Positions 62,928-64,000 of a stretch of 64,000 nt of DNA are shown here, piece after piece. Both the position numbers and the translations under genes were made by a program. This stretch comes from Verrucomicrobiales bacterium. Lineage in GTDB: Bacteria; Verrucomicrobiota; Verrucomicrobiia; Limisphaerales; J093. The stretch's first letter is position 1. Every line of letters begins with the position of its first letter. The notes under the pieces are model-generated. The model did no database searches. It was given only the letters and a program-made list of their open reading frames with translations, and was not told the origin of the DNA. The DNA lies in contig JACKPW010000015.1 in assembly GCA_024233215.1 (NCBI GenBank), positions 62,001-126,000 of the forward strand, given 5' to 3'.

Positions 62928-63959
62928 ATGGCTGATCCTCAATACTCGCGGAGGCTGTCGGGGTTCCCCCCGGCCACGCTGGTTTCCCGTCGAGCCTTCA
63001 TCCGACTCTGTGGCGCGGCCGGCCTGGGAATCGCGCTTCCCCACGGGGCCGCCGCAGCCCTCGGCAAACTCGAGCGCCCCGTGCGCGTCGGGATGATCGC
63101 CGATCTCCATCACGACCTGATGCCCGACGGCGAGCACCGACTGAACGCCTTCCTGGAATCGATGTCGCTCCGGAAGCCGGACGCGCTGATTCAGCTCGGC
63201 GACTTCGCCTATCCGAATGAAGCGAACCGCCGCGTCTCCGAGGCCTTCTCCAAGGCCCACCCCACCGCGCTCCACGTTATCGGCAACCACGATCTGGACA
63301 GCGGTCATTCCAAGGAGAACTGCATCGAGCGTTGGGGCATGAAGGGTCGTTACTACGCCCGGGACGTCGGCGGGCTGCGCGTGCTCGTGTTGGATGGCAA
63401 CGACCGTGGTTCCCCGACGCACAAGGGCGGGTATCCGTCCTTCGTCGGCCCCGAACAGTTGGAGTGGTTGCGACAGGAACTGGCGGCGGGGGAGGGGCCG
63501 TTTGTCATCGTCTCGCATCAACCCTTGGCCGGGGCCTGGAGCGTGGACAACGCCGTCGACATCCAGGCGCTCCTGGCGCCCTTTGCGGAGAAGATCCTGC
63601 TTTGCGTGAACGGACACAGTCACATCGACCAGTTGCTCCGGGCGGGGCGGATCCTGCATCTGCACGTGAATTCCGCATCCTATTTCTGGGTGGGCGCGGC
63701 GTTCAAGCACGAGAGCTACTCGCCGGAGATTCACACCCGATTCCCGTGGATTTCGCATACCTGTCCGTATCGGGATTCGCTGTTCACGATGCTGACCTTC
63801 GAGCCGGGGAACGGGGTCATCCGCGTGGCGGGTTGCGAGAGCAAATGGGTGGGTGACTCGCCGGCTGAACTGGGGGTGGATTCGCATCCTGAACTGGTGG
63901 ACGGCGAGCAGATCGCGCCGCGAATCCGGGGGCGGAGGATCGCTCGCTGGATGTCGTAG
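62928..63959 (+). CDS. Tat-exported calcineurin-like metallophosphoesterase
   Basis: 343 residues from the ATG at 62928. The N-terminal twin-arginine signal VSRRAFIRLCGAAGLGIALP is near residue 22. The metal-binding motif set is complete: ADLHHD near 58, GDFAYP near 91, GNHDLDSG near 119, SHQPLAG near 196 and NGHSHIDQL near 228. The C-terminal 70 residues carry further loops (PWISHTCPYRDSLFTMLTFE). Such enzymes cleave phosphomono- or diesters outside the cytoplasm. The gene is divergent from the GH2 operon, 122 bp apart. An in-frame extension upstream is not conserved in form. Confidence 0.9.
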   Translation: MADPQYSRRLSGFPPATLVSRRAFIRLCGAAGLGIALPHGAAAALGKLERPVRVGMIADLHHDLMPDGEHRLNAFLESMSLRKPDALIQLGDFAYPNEANRRVSEAFSKAHPTALHVIGNHDLDSGHSKENCIERWGMKGRYYARDVGGLRVLVLDGNDRGSPTHKGGYPSFVGPEQLEWLRQELAAGEGPFVIVSHQPLAGAWSVDNAVDIQALLAPFAEKILLCVNGHSHIDQLLRAGRILHLHVNSASYFWVGAAFKHESYSPEIHTRFPWISHTCPYRDSLFTMLTFEPGNGVIRVAGCESKWVGDSPAELGVDSHPELVDGEQIAPRIRGRRIARWMS

Positions 63960-64000
63960 GGGCCGGGAGAGCGCGGGGGAGGGCGGCGAACACCCATTCG

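Overview
The window is high-GC bacterial chromosome and most likely comes from a Verrucomicrobiota bacterium of the Pedosphaera/Limisphaera type (former subdivision 3). The signs are a PEP-CTERM protein, large secreted lamin-tail/CotH proteins, many secreted glycoside hydrolases and esterases, ClpC-McsA-McsB protein quality control, a ccoNO-fused cbb3 oxidase, and GC-rich intergenic repeats with CACGAA or CGCAGAT units. This assignment is inference from gene content; no rRNA or tRNA gene was seen.

Layout. 1-10.6 kb: a truncated FG-GAP repeat protein, a CotH/lamin-tail secreted protein, and a very large secreted enzyme joining a GH95-type alpha-L-fucosidase to a GH50 agarase-like domain. 10.8-17.9 kb: a GntR (YtrA-like) regulator with a visible promoter/operator, followed by an ABC-2 exporter (ATPase, small membrane protein, two unusually large permeases). 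18.4-23.6 kb: a secreted propeller-like protein, a RelE/ParE-type toxin-antitoxin pair, a HzsA-like multidomain protein with two CxxCH motifs, and a small zinc-ribbon membrane protein. 23.8-25.4 kb (minus strand): gcvT-gcvH. 25.7-34.2 kb: a complete cbb3 oxidase locus (ccoI-ccoS-ccoNO-ccoQ-ccoP, terminator, ccoG-ccoH-safE-like). 34.4-39.5 kb (minus): an aminotransferase gene followed by mcsA-mcsB-clpC. 39.6-42.8 kb (minus): tandem esterase and GH16-like protein. 43-48.1 kb (minus): a second, larger CotH/lamin-tail protein. 48.4-51.2 kb (minus): SIS-domain protein, MetE-like protein and UlaG-like metallo-hydrolase. 51.3-54.0 kb: glycosyltransferase, radical SAM/SPASM protein and ArsR regulator. 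54.6-57.2 kb: mutS. 57.7-58.5 kb: PEP-CTERM protein with terminator. 58.8-62.8 kb (minus): secreted GH2 enzyme and ADP-ribosylglycohydrolase-like protein. 62.9-64.0 kb: Tat-exported metallophosphoesterase.

The most unusual feature is a family of intergenic elements, about 160-200 bp each, at seven or more places. Each has arms made of 9-10 nt units (CCACGAA.. or CCGCAGAT..) in inverted orientation and a conserved leader that often begins with TGA. In four cases that TGA is the actual stop codon of the upstream gene. No coding capacity was seen, so they look like MITE/REPIN-like non-autonomous repeats. Two of them lie inside the GntR-ABC transporter operon.

Metabolically the window suggests an aerobic or microaerobic polysaccharide degrader: high-affinity oxidase, secreted hydrolases for fucosylated, agarose-like and other glycans, and large surface proteins.
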